The notes under the pieces were generated by a model. That model worked only from the letters and a program-made list of their open reading frames with translations. It did not search any database and had not been told where the DNA came from. A stretch of 64,000 nt of DNA, taken from the NCBI GenBank assembly GCA_016787445.1, contig JAEUTQ010000057.1:27954-91953 (forward strand). Direction: 5' to 3'. Positions within the stretch are counted from its first letter, which is position 1; each line of letters begins with the position of its first letter. Made by a program: the position numbers and the translations under genes. The stretch is from Bacteroidia bacterium (lineage in GTDB: Bacteria; Bacteroidota; Bacteroidia; B-17B0; Aurantibacillaceae). Shown here piece by piece: positions 25,553-32,934 of the stretch.

Positions 25553-25871
25553 TTGGCAAGTATTACAGGAAAAACTAAATGAGCGTTTCGGCAATGAAAT
25601 GGATTATGATGCCATTTTATATTTAATCGGATTGCAAGAGCTCGGCAAACTTCATCAAAAATTTAAAAAGGATCAAAAACTCGAAGTGATGCACATTGCT
25701 ATTTGCACACTACTGGAGCCATTTGGTTTTTACGAATATAAAGGTCGTGATGAAGAAGGATGGCCGCATTGGGAGTTAAAAGAGAATTTACCATTTCTGG
25801 AGCCAAAGCATCAAAACAAATTAATTATTGATGCCATTGTCGATTATTTTAAGCGCGAAGAATTTATTTAG
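25542..25871 (+). CDS. Conserved hypothetical protein, 109 aa
   Basis: A small acidic cytosolic protein starting at ATG 25542, inside the last codons of engB (11-nt overlap), so it is translationally coupled. It has no membrane segment or recognised motif beyond an aromatic stretch (YKGRDEEGWPHWELKENLPFL). I recognise it only as a conserved Bacteroidota companion of engB, and that is from memory of the gene order. The earlier start at 25434 would overlap engB far more and add unlike sequence. Confidence 0.75.
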   Translation: MKSDWQVLQEKLNERFGNEMDYDAILYLIGLQELGKLHQKFKKDQKLEVMHIAICTLLEPFGFYEYKGRDEEGWPHWELKENLPFLEPKHQNKLIIDAIVDYFKREEFI

Positions 25872-26282
25872 TATGTCACGTCGAGCGTTTTTTGTCCCGT
25901 CGAGCGGAGTCGAGACGCGTTATATCAGTTCTCGACTCCGCTCGAACTGACAACGACTAAGCTCGAACTGACAACAACTTCACCCGAGCAGACAGCGACT
26001 ACTTTTGAATTGTGTTTCTTTTATCAGAGCTCGTTGTCATTCCGACCGAAGGGAGGAATCTAAAAGAGTACAAGATTTCTCACTACGCCCTCCTTCTCTG
26101 CGTTTCAGAGGGTAAATTCGAAAGGAAAACTATTTCTAATCGATAATCTTTGTCACGTCGAGCGGAGTCGAGACGAGACTAAACAGTTCTCGACTCCGCT
26201 CGAACTGACAGCGACTAAGCTCGAACTGACCATTTATATATTTTAAATCCTCTGCGTAAATCCGCGCTATCTGCGGGAGACC
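25872..26282. repeat. Gene-free 411-nt patch of intergenic palindromic repeats
   Basis: Two near-identical stem-loops are present. Each has a perfect 16-bp stem around tcgagcggagtcgag and a 14-nt loop (25900-25915/25930-25945 and 26158-26173/26188-26203). Each is followed by gctcgaactgac (25961 and 26218). Half-copies occur at 25876, and another known-looking repeat, gtcattccgaccgaagggag, starts at 26036. The end (26245-26282) resembles the common ctctgcg-type intergenic repeat. No ORF was found. These look like REP-like repeats dispersed through the genome. Confidence 0.8.
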
Positions 26283-27041
26283 TCAATTAAAAATTTCCTC
26301 CGCGTTTTTGGTGGTAATTTCCGCTACCTCAGCGATTGTAGAATTCTTTAACTGCGCAACTTTCTCGGCCACCATCATCAAATAGGAACTTTCGTTACGC
26401 TTTCCTCGAAAAGGTACCGGCGCTAAATAAGGTGAATCCGTTTCCAATACTAAATGCTGCATATCTAATTGCTCAACTACTTTATCCAAGCCCGAATTTT
26501 TAAACGTCACAACGCCGCCAATTCCCAATTTAAATCCTAAATCAATTATTTTATTCGCTTGCTCTAAATTTCCGCTGAAACAATGAAAAATACCTTTTGG
26601 TAATTTTTTATTCGCGGCCAATACGTGGAAAATTTCATCAAAGGCATCGCGACAGTGAATCACAATGGGTAAATCATATTGCAGTGCCCAATCAATTTGT
26701 TTTTGAAACGCCATTTTTTGCTGCTCAAAAAAAGTTTTATCCCAATACAAATCCATACCAATCTCACCAACCGCGCAAAACTTTCTCTTACCCAACCACT
26801 CTTCTACTATTTTTAGTTCCTGCTCCACATTTTCATTTACTGAGCAAGGATGCAAACCCATCATGGGAAAACAATTCTCAGGATACTCCTTTTCCAATTG
26901 TAACATCCCCTCAATACTTGTGCTGTCGATATTGGGCAAAAATAATTTGTTGACGCCGGCACCAATCGCTTTTTTGATAATCTGAGAACGATCGTGATTG
27001 AATTCCTCGGAATAAAGATGTGTATGTGTATCGATGAACAT
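26283..27041 (-). CDS. tatD: TatD family metal-dependent DNase
   Basis: A 252-residue TIM-barrel nuclease. The metal ligands are in the usual places: DTHTHL at residues 4-9 (His6, His8), Glu in GEIGMD, His in VIHCRD, His in FHCFSG and Asp in ETDSPYLAP. The family removes 3' nucleotides from DNA and can repair oxidised DNA. It is a monocistronic gene with its own -7 element at 27056, divergent from the next gene. Confidence 0.94.
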   Translation of the reverse strand: MFIDTHTHLYSEEFNHDRSQIIKKAIGAGVNKLFLPNIDSTSIEGMLQLEKEYPENCFPMMGLHPCSVNENVEQELKIVEEWLGKRKFCAVGEIGMDLYWDKTFFEQQKMAFQKQIDWALQYDLPIVIHCRDAFDEIFHVLAANKKLPKGIFHCFSGNLEQANKIIDLGFKLGIGGVVTFKNSGLDKVVEQLDMQHLVLETDSPYLAPVPFRGKRNESSYLMMVAEKVAQLKNSTIAEVAEITTKNAEEIFN

Positions 27042-27055
27042 GAGCTAAATCAGTA

Positions 27056-27063
27056 CAAAGATA
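27056..27063 (-). promoter_or_regulatory. -7 element TATCTTTG for tatD
   Basis: A perfect TAnnTTTG match on the minus strand, 14 nt before the tatD ATG at 27041. It faces the divergent element at 27089. Confidence 0.55.
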
Positions 27064-27088
27064 ATCAGTAAAATGTTATTTATTTTAA

Positions 27089-27096
27089 TATATTTG
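27089..27096 (+). promoter_or_regulatory. -7 element TATATTTG for the 27114 gene
   Basis: A perfect TAnnTTTG match on the plus strand, 17 nt before ATG 27114. No clear -33 TTTG is seen. Confidence 0.5.
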
Positions 27097-27113
27097 GTTT
27101 AAACTAAAGTAAT

Positions 27114-28109
27114 ATGAAATCAACTTATACTCTCTTTCTCATTTGCTTTCTTAATATTTTGAATGCTCAATATAGCATAACCCAATCAGCGATGCCTTTG
27201 CCCGGTGATGTTGACACACAATTCTATTTAGATTCAAACAATCTGCATCTTGGAACCTCGGGTATCAATCAGGTGTGGAATTATTCCTCTATTACCAGTA
27301 GTATGTCGCCAAACACCTCAACATACGTTGCAATTTCTTCTGTTCCCAATGCTTCCCTATTTCCAAATGCGACTATTGCGTTGGAATATGGAGCTGGCGG
27401 TTTCTATGAAATGTATAATATGAATGGGAAAAAGGAATACTTAGGCACTGCCTCTTCAACTCTTTCTAACTGCGCGGTATGGAATAATCCGCTCAGATAC
27501 TATAATGTGCCTTTTGCCTATGGAAATTCATCCTCAGATTCATTTAACTTTTTTCAGAGCGGTGATACATATAATGGAACTATTTCAGCCAATGCGAATG
27601 GAACCGGAGTTTTGATAATGCCAACTTATACCCTCTCAAATGTTTTAAGAATTCAATATGCATTTAGTTATACAATAACCGGAACAAATCCGGGAAATTA
27701 CGTTGGTACTCAGGTAGAATATTATGCTGCTGCAAATAAGTTTCCAATCTTAAGTGTTGGACACGGAACCTACAGCGGAACTTTTGGAACCTCTGTCAAT
27801 AAAAATGGAAGTGCCAACGGCGCTTATTTTACGGGGATGAAAGAAGACAAAACACCATTCATTTTTTCCTTGTTCCCTAATCCTGTTACCAATAACGAAC
27901 TAACTATAAATTTAACTCAGAATTCAGATTATCCCGCTTCAATTTGTATCCGCAACATAATCGGACAAACGATTGCAACTTATGAGTATACTTTTTCCGC
28001 GAGTAATACCAATTTTAAAATAAATACTGCGAATTTCGACAAGGGAATATATCTGATTGAAATCAAAACAAAGGAAGGAAGCCTTTCCAAAAAAATAATA
28101 ATTGAATAG
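27114..28109 (+). CDS. Secreted T9SS type A cargo protein, function unknown
   Basis: A 331-residue protein. Its signal peptide ends NAQ, and it is followed by a beta-rich body that I cannot assign (NQVWNYSSI, Ser/Thr/Asn-rich). The C-terminus from about residue 250 is a T9SS type A sorting domain (FSLFPNPVTNNE, GIYLIEIKTKEG, KKIIIE). Export through T9SS and release or attachment at the cell surface is expected. It has its own promoter and stands before the glycosyltransferase gene. Confidence 0.85.
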   Translation: MKSTYTLFLICFLNILNAQYSITQSAMPLPGDVDTQFYLDSNNLHLGTSGINQVWNYSSITSSMSPNTSTYVAISSVPNASLFPNATIALEYGAGGFYEMYNMNGKKEYLGTASSTLSNCAVWNNPLRYYNVPFAYGNSSSDSFNFFQSGDTYNGTISANANGTGVLIMPTYTLSNVLRIQYAFSYTITGTNPGNYVGTQVEYYAAANKFPILSVGHGTYSGTFGTSVNKNGSANGAYFTGMKEDKTPFIFSLFPNPVTNNELTINLTQNSDYPASICIRNIIGQTIATYEYTFSASNTNFKINTANFDKGIYLIEIKTKEGSLSKKIIIE

Positions 28110-28116
28110 CATTTAG

Positions 28117-28124
28117 TACATTTG
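28117..28124 (+). promoter_or_regulatory. -7 element TACATTTG for the glycosyltransferase
   Basis: A perfect TAnnTTTG match ending 6 nt before the GTG start at 28131, implying a nearly leaderless transcript. Confidence 0.45.
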
Positions 28125-28130
28125 TGCTAA

Positions 28131-29093
28131 GTGAAAATTCTTATCATACGTTTCAGCTCTATCGGCGATATTGTTTTAACAACGCCGGTGATTCGTTGTT
28201 GTGCGCAACAAATTAAAAATGCTGAAATCCACTTTGTATGCAAAGCTTCTTTTAAAAGTACACTGGAACACAATCCTTATATTCATAAACTCATTACTTT
28301 CGATAAAGATATTAATGAAGTTATTCCCGCGCTTAAAAAAGAAAGCTACGACATAATTATCGACCTACACAACAATCTCAGAAGTCGTCGCTTGAAATTA
28401 GCGCTCGGAATAAAGAGTTTGTCGTTTGATAAACTAAACATTAAAAAACTCTTAGCCGTTGTACTTAAGAATAAAAATTTATTGCCCGACATTCACATCG
28501 TGCAGCGCTATCTGCAGACCGTTAGTTCGTTAGGCGTAAAAGATGATGGCAAGGGATTAGATTATTTTATTTCAGAAAAAGACAATGTCGACCTCAGCAC
28601 TATTCATCCTGAATTAAACAAAGGTTACATAGCTTTGGTGGTGGGCGGTTCGTATTACACCAAAAAAATTCCGGTAAATAAATTAATTGAGATCTGTAAC
28701 AACTCTAAACTCCCTCTTGTTTTATTGGGAGGGAAAGAAGATTCAAGCATAGCGGAGCAAGTGGTTTCAAAATGTAAAAACGCCATCAACATTTGCGGTA
28801 ACTACTCGCTCAATCAATCGGCATTTATTATTCAACATTCATCATTTGTCATTACATCCGACACCGGACTCATGCACATCGCTTCCGCTTTTGGAAAAAA
28901 GATTTACTCGCTGTGGGGAAATACCATTCCTGAGTTTGGTATGTATCCGTATAAACCGGGTGAAGGCAGTAAAATTTTAGAAGTAAAAAATCTGAAATGC
29001 CGTCCTTGTTCTAAGTTAGGCTATGGTAAATGCCCGAAAGGCCATTTCAAATGCATGAATGAGATTGATGTGGGATTAGTTGGTAGTTCGTAG
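28131..29093 (+). CDS. Family 9 glycosyltransferase (heptosyltransferase-like)
   Basis: A 320-residue GT-B enzyme. It opens with the family signature KILIIRFSSIGDIVLTTPVI and has the C-terminal donor-site motif TSDTGLMHIASAFGKKIYSLWG. GT9 enzymes such as WaaC/WaaF add heptose to the LPS core, and this fits the heptose kinase and kdsA elsewhere in the window. A GTG start at 28131 is required by the position of the conserved N-terminus. The last codons (about 29078-29093) fall in a dispersed repeat, so the C-terminal GLVGSS was probably captured from it. Confidence 0.9.
   Translation: MKILIIRFSSIGDIVLTTPVIRCCAQQIKNAEIHFVCKASFKSTLEHNPYIHKLITFDKDINEVIPALKKESYDIIIDLHNNLRSRRLKLALGIKSLSFDKLNIKKLLAVVLKNKNLLPDIHIVQRYLQTVSSLGVKDDGKGLDYFISEKDNVDLSTIHPELNKGYIALVVGGSYYTKKIPVNKLIEICNNSKLPLVLLGGKEDSSIAEQVVSKCKNAINICGNYSLNQSAFIIQHSSFVITSDTGLMHIASAFGKKIYSLWGNTIPEFGMYPYKPGEGSKILEVKNLKCRPCSKLGYGKCPKGHFKCMNEIDVGLVGSS
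29078..29093 (+). repeat. Inverted repeat copy 1 flanking the MntA-HepT module
   Basis: agttggtagttcgtag occurs here in direct orientation. Its reverse complement occurs at 29843-29858 (one mismatch) and at 31758-31773 (exact). Copy 1 includes the stop codon of the glycosyltransferase gene. Confidence 0.75.
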
Positions 29094-29124
29094 CTCGTAG
29101 ACTGAGAGTCCATAGTTCTTAAGG

Positions 29125-29155
29125 TTGAAAATCAACAAAAAATAATGTATCTTTA
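29125..29155 (+). promoter_or_regulatory. Promoter-like TTG-N20-TATCTTTA for mntA
   Basis: TTG (29125-29127) and TATCTTTA (29148-29155) are spaced 20 nt apart, within the usual -33/-7 range of Bacteroidota. The element ends 4 nt before ATG 29160. This favours 29160 over the ATG at 29145, which lies inside the element. Confidence 0.45.
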
Positions 29156-29159
29156 CCTT

Positions 29160-29468
29160 ATGGGTATTTTAGAGTCAAATATTGATTTAATCAGGGACTT
29201 ATGTTCAAAATATAACGTCTCTAAACTCTTTGTTTTTGGCTCTGTTCTAACTCCCGGATTTTCAAAAAAAAGTGATGTTGATTTTATTGTTTCGTTTAAC
29301 AATGTTAGCCTTTATGATTACGCCGACAATTATTTTAATTTGAAAAGTTCACTTGAAAAAATACTTCAAAGACCAGTAGATTTATTGGAGGATAAAGCCA
29401 TTAATAATCCTTTCTTAAGAGAATCTATTGACTCATCCAAACAAATAGTGTATGGACATAGAGATTAA
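29160..29468 (+). CDS. mntA: MntA-type nucleotidyltransferase antitoxin
   Basis: A 102-residue minimal nucleotidyltransferase. The catalytic GSX10DXD motif is exact: Gly27-Ser28, ten residues, then Asp39-Val-Asp41. The family antitoxin inactivates its partner HepT by transferring AMP to a tyrosine. The 3' end overlaps the hepT start by 17 nt, the usual order and coupling for this type VII-like toxin-antitoxin pair. The ATG at 29160 is preferred to 29145 because of the promoter position. The module lies between inverted repeats, which suggests acquisition as a unit. Confidence 0.9.
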   Translation: MGILESNIDLIRDLCSKYNVSKLFVFGSVLTPGFSKKSDVDFIVSFNNVSLYDYADNYFNLKSSLEKILQRPVDLLEDKAINNPFLRESIDSSKQIVYGHRD

Positions 29469-29802
29469 AACCTGGCTATACGACGTACTTCAATCCATCA
29501 ATGAGATTGAAAGTTATTATGATGGTAAACAAAAACTATTTGAAGAGTATGTAGCCGACATTAAAACAAAAAGAGCGATTGAAAGGGATTTGGAAATTAT
29601 AGGCGAGGCAGTTAACAGAATTTCAAAAAAGAACCCTGATTTCAAACTAAACAATGCAGACAAAATTGTTGGCACACGTAACCGCATCATTCACGGTTAT
29701 GACAAAATATCTGATGAGTTAATTTGGAGCATCGTGATTAATCATATTCCGAAATTAAAAGAGGAAGTCTCATTGCTCCTTAGTGAAGGAGATTGTTTTT
29801 AA
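29452..29802 (+). CDS. hepT: HepT-like HEPN ribonuclease toxin (DUF86)
   Basis: A 116-residue HEPN-fold protein with the exact RX4HXY active-site motif: Arg76, His81 and Tyr83 in RNRIIHGYD. Tyr83 is the expected AMPylation target of MntA. HepT toxins act as RNases when unmodified. ATG 29452 lies inside the last codons of mntA. The 200 nt after it hold repeat remnants and a short hairpin rather than a gene. Confidence 0.9.
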   Translation: MDIEIKTWLYDVLQSINEIESYYDGKQKLFEEYVADIKTKRAIERDLEIIGEAVNRISKKNPDFKLNNADKIVGTRNRIIHGYDKISDELIWSIVINHIPKLKEEVSLLLSEGDCF

Positions 29803-29842
29803 TTGGGTTCGTAGATATTTCGTAATTCATTTGCTACACCCT

Positions 29843-29858
29843 CTACGAACTCCCAACT
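29843..29858 (-). repeat. Inverted repeat copy 2 flanking the MntA-HepT module
   Basis: ctacgaactcccaact is the reverse complement of copy 1 (29078-29093) with one mismatch. Copies 1 and 2 bracket exactly the mntA-hepT pair, about 750 nt apart. Confidence 0.7.
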
Positions 29859-29931
29859 AATACAAGCTTTGAATTTTACTTTTAAATATTTAAATTAGCT
29901 TACCTAGCAGGACTCATAAAATCACCCCAAT

Positions 29932-29948
29932 CTTGCAAAGATTGCAAG
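29932..29948. other. Small hairpin in the gap before the propeller gene
   Basis: cttgcaa/ttgcaag forms a 7-bp stem with a 3-nt loop, about 60 nt before ATG 30006. It is followed by mixed sequence, not a T run, so it is not a clear terminator. It may lie in the 5' leader. I see nothing else in 29803-30005 except the repeat copy. Confidence 0.35.
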
Positions 29949-30005
29949 CTTAGGATAAAATATAGCTCCTTTAAGGAAGTTAGCAGGCATTAATTGGACG
30001 TAGAC

Positions 30006-31703
30006 ATGAAAAAACATTTATACATAATAATTTTCTTTTTCTTCCTTAATATAATTAAAGCCCAAACTATAAACTTTCAATGGTCCGATCAAATCGGAGG
30101 GACTTTTAACGACAGCGGAAACTCCATTGCGCTAGACGGTTCAGGAAATGTTTATTCAATTGGTAGATTTACTGGCACGGTAGACTTTGATCCAGGTGTA
30201 GGTATATCTAATCTTACAGCACCGAGTGGCTTCTCTGACATCTTCATTTTAAAACTTAATTCCTCTGGCAATTTTATTTGGGCAAAACAACTCGGTGGAA
30301 ATAATGACGATTATGGTTATGCATTAACCATCGACGGGGCTGGAAATGTTTTAGCAACAGGATGCTTTCAAGGTGTTGCTGATTTTGATCCAAGTGTCGG
30401 AACATTCACTTTAAGTGCAAAAGGCCAATATGATTCATTCATTTTGAAATTAGACGCCGCAGGAAATTTTATCTGGGCTAAACAATTAGGCGGATCTAAG
30501 GACGACATTGGATATTCAATTATAGTAGATAATTCTAACAATATCTATTCTACAGGAAATTTTATTGACACCGCCGACTTTGACCCAGGTGTTTCCGTTT
30601 ATAACCTTATTGCAAAAGGCGGACTGGATATTTTTGTATCTAAATTAGACTCGTCTGGTAATTTTATTTGGGCCAAAAAATTTGGTGGAAATTCCGACGA
30701 TTATAGTTATTCAATCGTAACTGACGCTTCGGGAAATGTTTTTACCACAGGTGAATTCACAGACACTACGGATTTCGACCCAAGCTTTTCTGTTTTTAAT
30801 TTAATTTCCGCTTCACCCTACTTTAATTCCTTCATCTCAAAATTAGACCCTTCTGGCAATTTCGCCTGGGCTAAAATGATTGGTGGCACAAGAGAAAACG
30901 CAGGAAGTTCCATTAAATTAAATGCAACTGGTGATGTTTTCGTTGCAGGACCATTTAGTGGTACGGCTGATTTTGATCCTAGTCTTTCAACCTACACACT
31001 TAATACAAATTTATTCTTCGACATATTCGTTCTTAAACTAGATGGTTCAGGAAATTTCGTCTGGGCAAAACAAATGGGCGGCACTTCAAATGACTATGCA
31101 ACTTCTTTATCCCTTGATAACTCTGGTAATGTTTATACAACGGGTATATTTCGTAATTCCGCTGACTTTGATCCAAACGTAGGCACATATAATCTAACTT
31201 CTGTAGGTTTCGAGGACATATTCGTTTCAAAACTAGACCCCGCAGGAAATTTTATTTGGGCTAAATCGTTCGGTAGCACTCAACAAGATAATGGAGCTTC
31301 AGTTGCTGTTGATGGCTTAGGCAACGTTTACACGACTGGCTTTTTTGAAAGCATTTGTAATTTTGATTTTGGTAATAGCAATTTTTCCCTAAGTTCTTTT
31401 GGTGGCTGGGACGCTTTCGTTTGTAAACTAAGTCAAGGCACTTTAGGTTTAGTTGAAAATACTCAAGAGAAAGCTATTTCTATTTATCCCAATCCCACAA
31501 ATGACAAAGTGTATTTTTTTAATAAAGAGGAACTAATTCAAAGTTTCAAATTATTAAACAGCATTGGTCAATGTCTTATTGAAAAAACAAATATTCAATT
31601 TCACAATGTTACTTTGGACCTTTCCGACTATCAAAATGGAATATACTTTCTTGAAGTAAATTCGGCTGATTGCATTACACGAACTAAGCTGGTGAAAAAT
31701 TAA
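30006..31703 (+). CDS. Seven-repeat propeller T9SS surface protein
   Basis: A 565-residue protein. Its signal peptide ends KAQ, and it is followed by seven SBBP-like units of 65-66 residues (opening GNFIWAKxxGG, middle ADFDP, closing D-x-F-x-x-KLD). This is enough for one seven-bladed propeller. The C-terminus is a T9SS type A domain (ISIYPNPTNDKV, GIYFLEVNSAD, TKLVKN). ATG 30006 begins the signal peptide; a TTG four codons earlier is unlikely. It is a surface or secreted protein of unknown ligand. It lies between repeat copies 2 and 3. Confidence 0.88.
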   Translation: MKKHLYIIIFFFFLNIIKAQTINFQWSDQIGGTFNDSGNSIALDGSGNVYSIGRFTGTVDFDPGVGISNLTAPSGFSDIFILKLNSSGNFIWAKQLGGNNDDYGYALTIDGAGNVLATGCFQGVADFDPSVGTFTLSAKGQYDSFILKLDAAGNFIWAKQLGGSKDDIGYSIIVDNSNNIYSTGNFIDTADFDPGVSVYNLIAKGGLDIFVSKLDSSGNFIWAKKFGGNSDDYSYSIVTDASGNVFTTGEFTDTTDFDPSFSVFNLISASPYFNSFISKLDPSGNFAWAKMIGGTRENAGSSIKLNATGDVFVAGPFSGTADFDPSLSTYTLNTNLFFDIFVLKLDGSGNFVWAKQMGGTSNDYATSLSLDNSGNVYTTGIFRNSADFDPNVGTYNLTSVGFEDIFVSKLDPAGNFIWAKSFGSTQQDNGASVAVDGLGNVYTTGFFESICNFDFGNSNFSLSSFGGWDAFVCKLSQGTLGLVENTQEKAISIYPNPTNDKVYFFNKEELIQSFKLLNSIGQCLIEKTNIQFHNVTLDLSDYQNGIYFLEVNSADCITRTKLVKN

Positions 31704-31757
31704 CAGTCACTAACAACGGCTAAGCTACACCATACATAATTCCACACTTTCTCCAAT

Positions 31758-31773
31758 CTACGAACTACCAACT
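31758..31773 (-). repeat. Inverted repeat copy 3
   Basis: ctacgaactaccaact is the exact reverse complement of 29078-29093. It lies in the 80-nt gap between the convergent propeller and thioesterase genes. Confidence 0.75.
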
Positions 31774-31783
31774 CCGAACTCCT

Positions 31784-32299
31784 CTAATCTTTCACAAACA
31801 AAGCTTTCAATTCTGTAGCTTCATCCGGTTTCATTCTTCCTGCTAAGATTAAGGATAACTGACGGCGACGTAAAGCGGAATCATAACGCTTTTTTTCTTC
31901 TTCGGTTTCCGGTATCAATTGCGGAACAGGCAAAGGCGCTCCGTTTTGATCGATGGCCACAAAGGTTGTAATAGCTTCGTTACATTTTGTTTTTTGTCCC
32001 GTCACCGGATTCTCTACCCAAACATCAACAAACACTTCCATACTGCTGTTAAACGCACGACTTACTTTAGCTTCAAACGTTACAATGCTGTTTTGCTTAA
32101 TTGGATTATCAAACGAAACATGATTGATGGAAGCGGTTACCACCACTCTGCCGCAATGTCTTTGCGCTGCAATCGCCGCGGAAATATCCACCCACTGCAT
32201 TAACTTACCACCAAATAAATTTCCAACGTGATTCGTATCATTTGGTAATACCACTTCTGTATTAATGGTTAGGGATTCGCGCGCAAATTTTGGCTTCAT
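31784..32299 (-). CDS. Hotdog-fold acyl-CoA thioesterase
   Basis: A 171-residue cytosolic enzyme with the acyl-CoA hydrolase pattern NHVGNLFGGKLMQWVDISAAIAAQRHC, where the Asn and Asp of the hotdog helix are likely catalytic. It also has the conserved VVTASINHVSFDNPI. It resembles the YciA/BACH group, which hydrolyses a broad range of acyl-CoAs. It is divergent from hemJ and convergent with the propeller gene. Confidence 0.9.
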   Translation of the reverse strand: MKPKFARESLTINTEVVLPNDTNHVGNLFGGKLMQWVDISAAIAAQRHCGRVVVTASINHVSFDNPIKQNSIVTFEAKVSRAFNSSMEVFVDVWVENPVTGQKTKCNEAITTFVAIDQNGAPLPVPQLIPETEEEKKRYDSALRRRQLSLILAGRMKPDEATELKALFVKD

Positions 32300-32329
32300 G
32301 GCTGTTTCTGTTTTATGATGCTAAATTAC

Positions 32330-32337
32330 TACCTTTG
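32330..32337 (+). promoter_or_regulatory. -7 element TACCTTTG for hemJ
   Basis: A perfect TAnnTTTG match on the plus strand, 15 nt before ATG 32353, in the divergent gap with the thioesterase gene. Confidence 0.5.
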
Positions 32338-32352
32338 TTTTAAATAAGCGCT

Positions 32353-32934
32353 ATGGATTTCTTATATATTAAATCATTACACATTGTTTTTGTGGTTACC
32401 TGGTTCGCTGCCCTGTTTTATATGGTGCGCTTATTTATTTATACCACCGAAGCGCAAAACAAACCTGATAACGAAAAAACAATCATCACCGAACAATTGC
32501 TTACCATGCAACGCAAACTCTGGTACATCATTGGATGGCCGGGCGCAATAGGTTCTTTGGTGTTTGGATTTTGGATGTTGTTTTTAAACTGGAGTTATTA
32601 CCTCACACAACCCTGGATGTGGCTTAAATTGATTTTTGTAGGTTTTTTAGTACTCTATCATTTGCAATGTCATATGTTGTTTAACAAACAACGTACCGGG
32701 ATTTTCAAATGGAATTCTTTTCAGTTGCGATTATACAATGAATTAGCCACTGTTTTTTTAGTGGGCATCGTTTTCTTAGTTGTTGTTAAATCAACCGGAA
32801 GTTTAGTGTGGAGCTTGTTAGGCTTATTTATTTTCGCCGCTTTATTAATGGCATTTGTGACCATTTATAAAAACATGCGTGATAAAGAAGGAAAGAAAAA
32901 ATCTGAAAAAAATTCGACTACTCCTGAGTCATAA
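32353..32934 (+). CDS. hemJ: HemJ-type protoporphyrinogen IX oxidase
   Basis: A 193-residue inner-membrane protein with about five membrane segments. The family marks are His10 in KSLHIVFVVTWFAALFY, the QRKLWYIIGWPGA loop before helix 2, and WMWLKLIFVGFLVLYH in helix 3. HemJ oxidises protoporphyrinogen IX in haem synthesis when HemG and HemY are absent. A Lys-rich cytosolic tail ends in a 17-nt convergent overlap with the HU-SPOR gene. Confidence 0.9.
   Translation: MDFLYIKSLHIVFVVTWFAALFYMVRLFIYTTEAQNKPDNEKTIITEQLLTMQRKLWYIIGWPGAIGSLVFGFWMLFLNWSYYLTQPWMWLKLIFVGFLVLYHLQCHMLFNKQRTGIFKWNSFQLRLYNELATVFLVGIVFLVVVKSTGSLVWSLLGLFIFAALLMAFVTIYKNMRDKEGKKKSEKNSTTPES

Noticed and set aside
25872..26282. 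Repeat patch as a CRISPR or an integron attachment array
   Set aside because: There are only two full palindromes, spaced about 258 nt, with no cas, integrase or cassette genes nearby.
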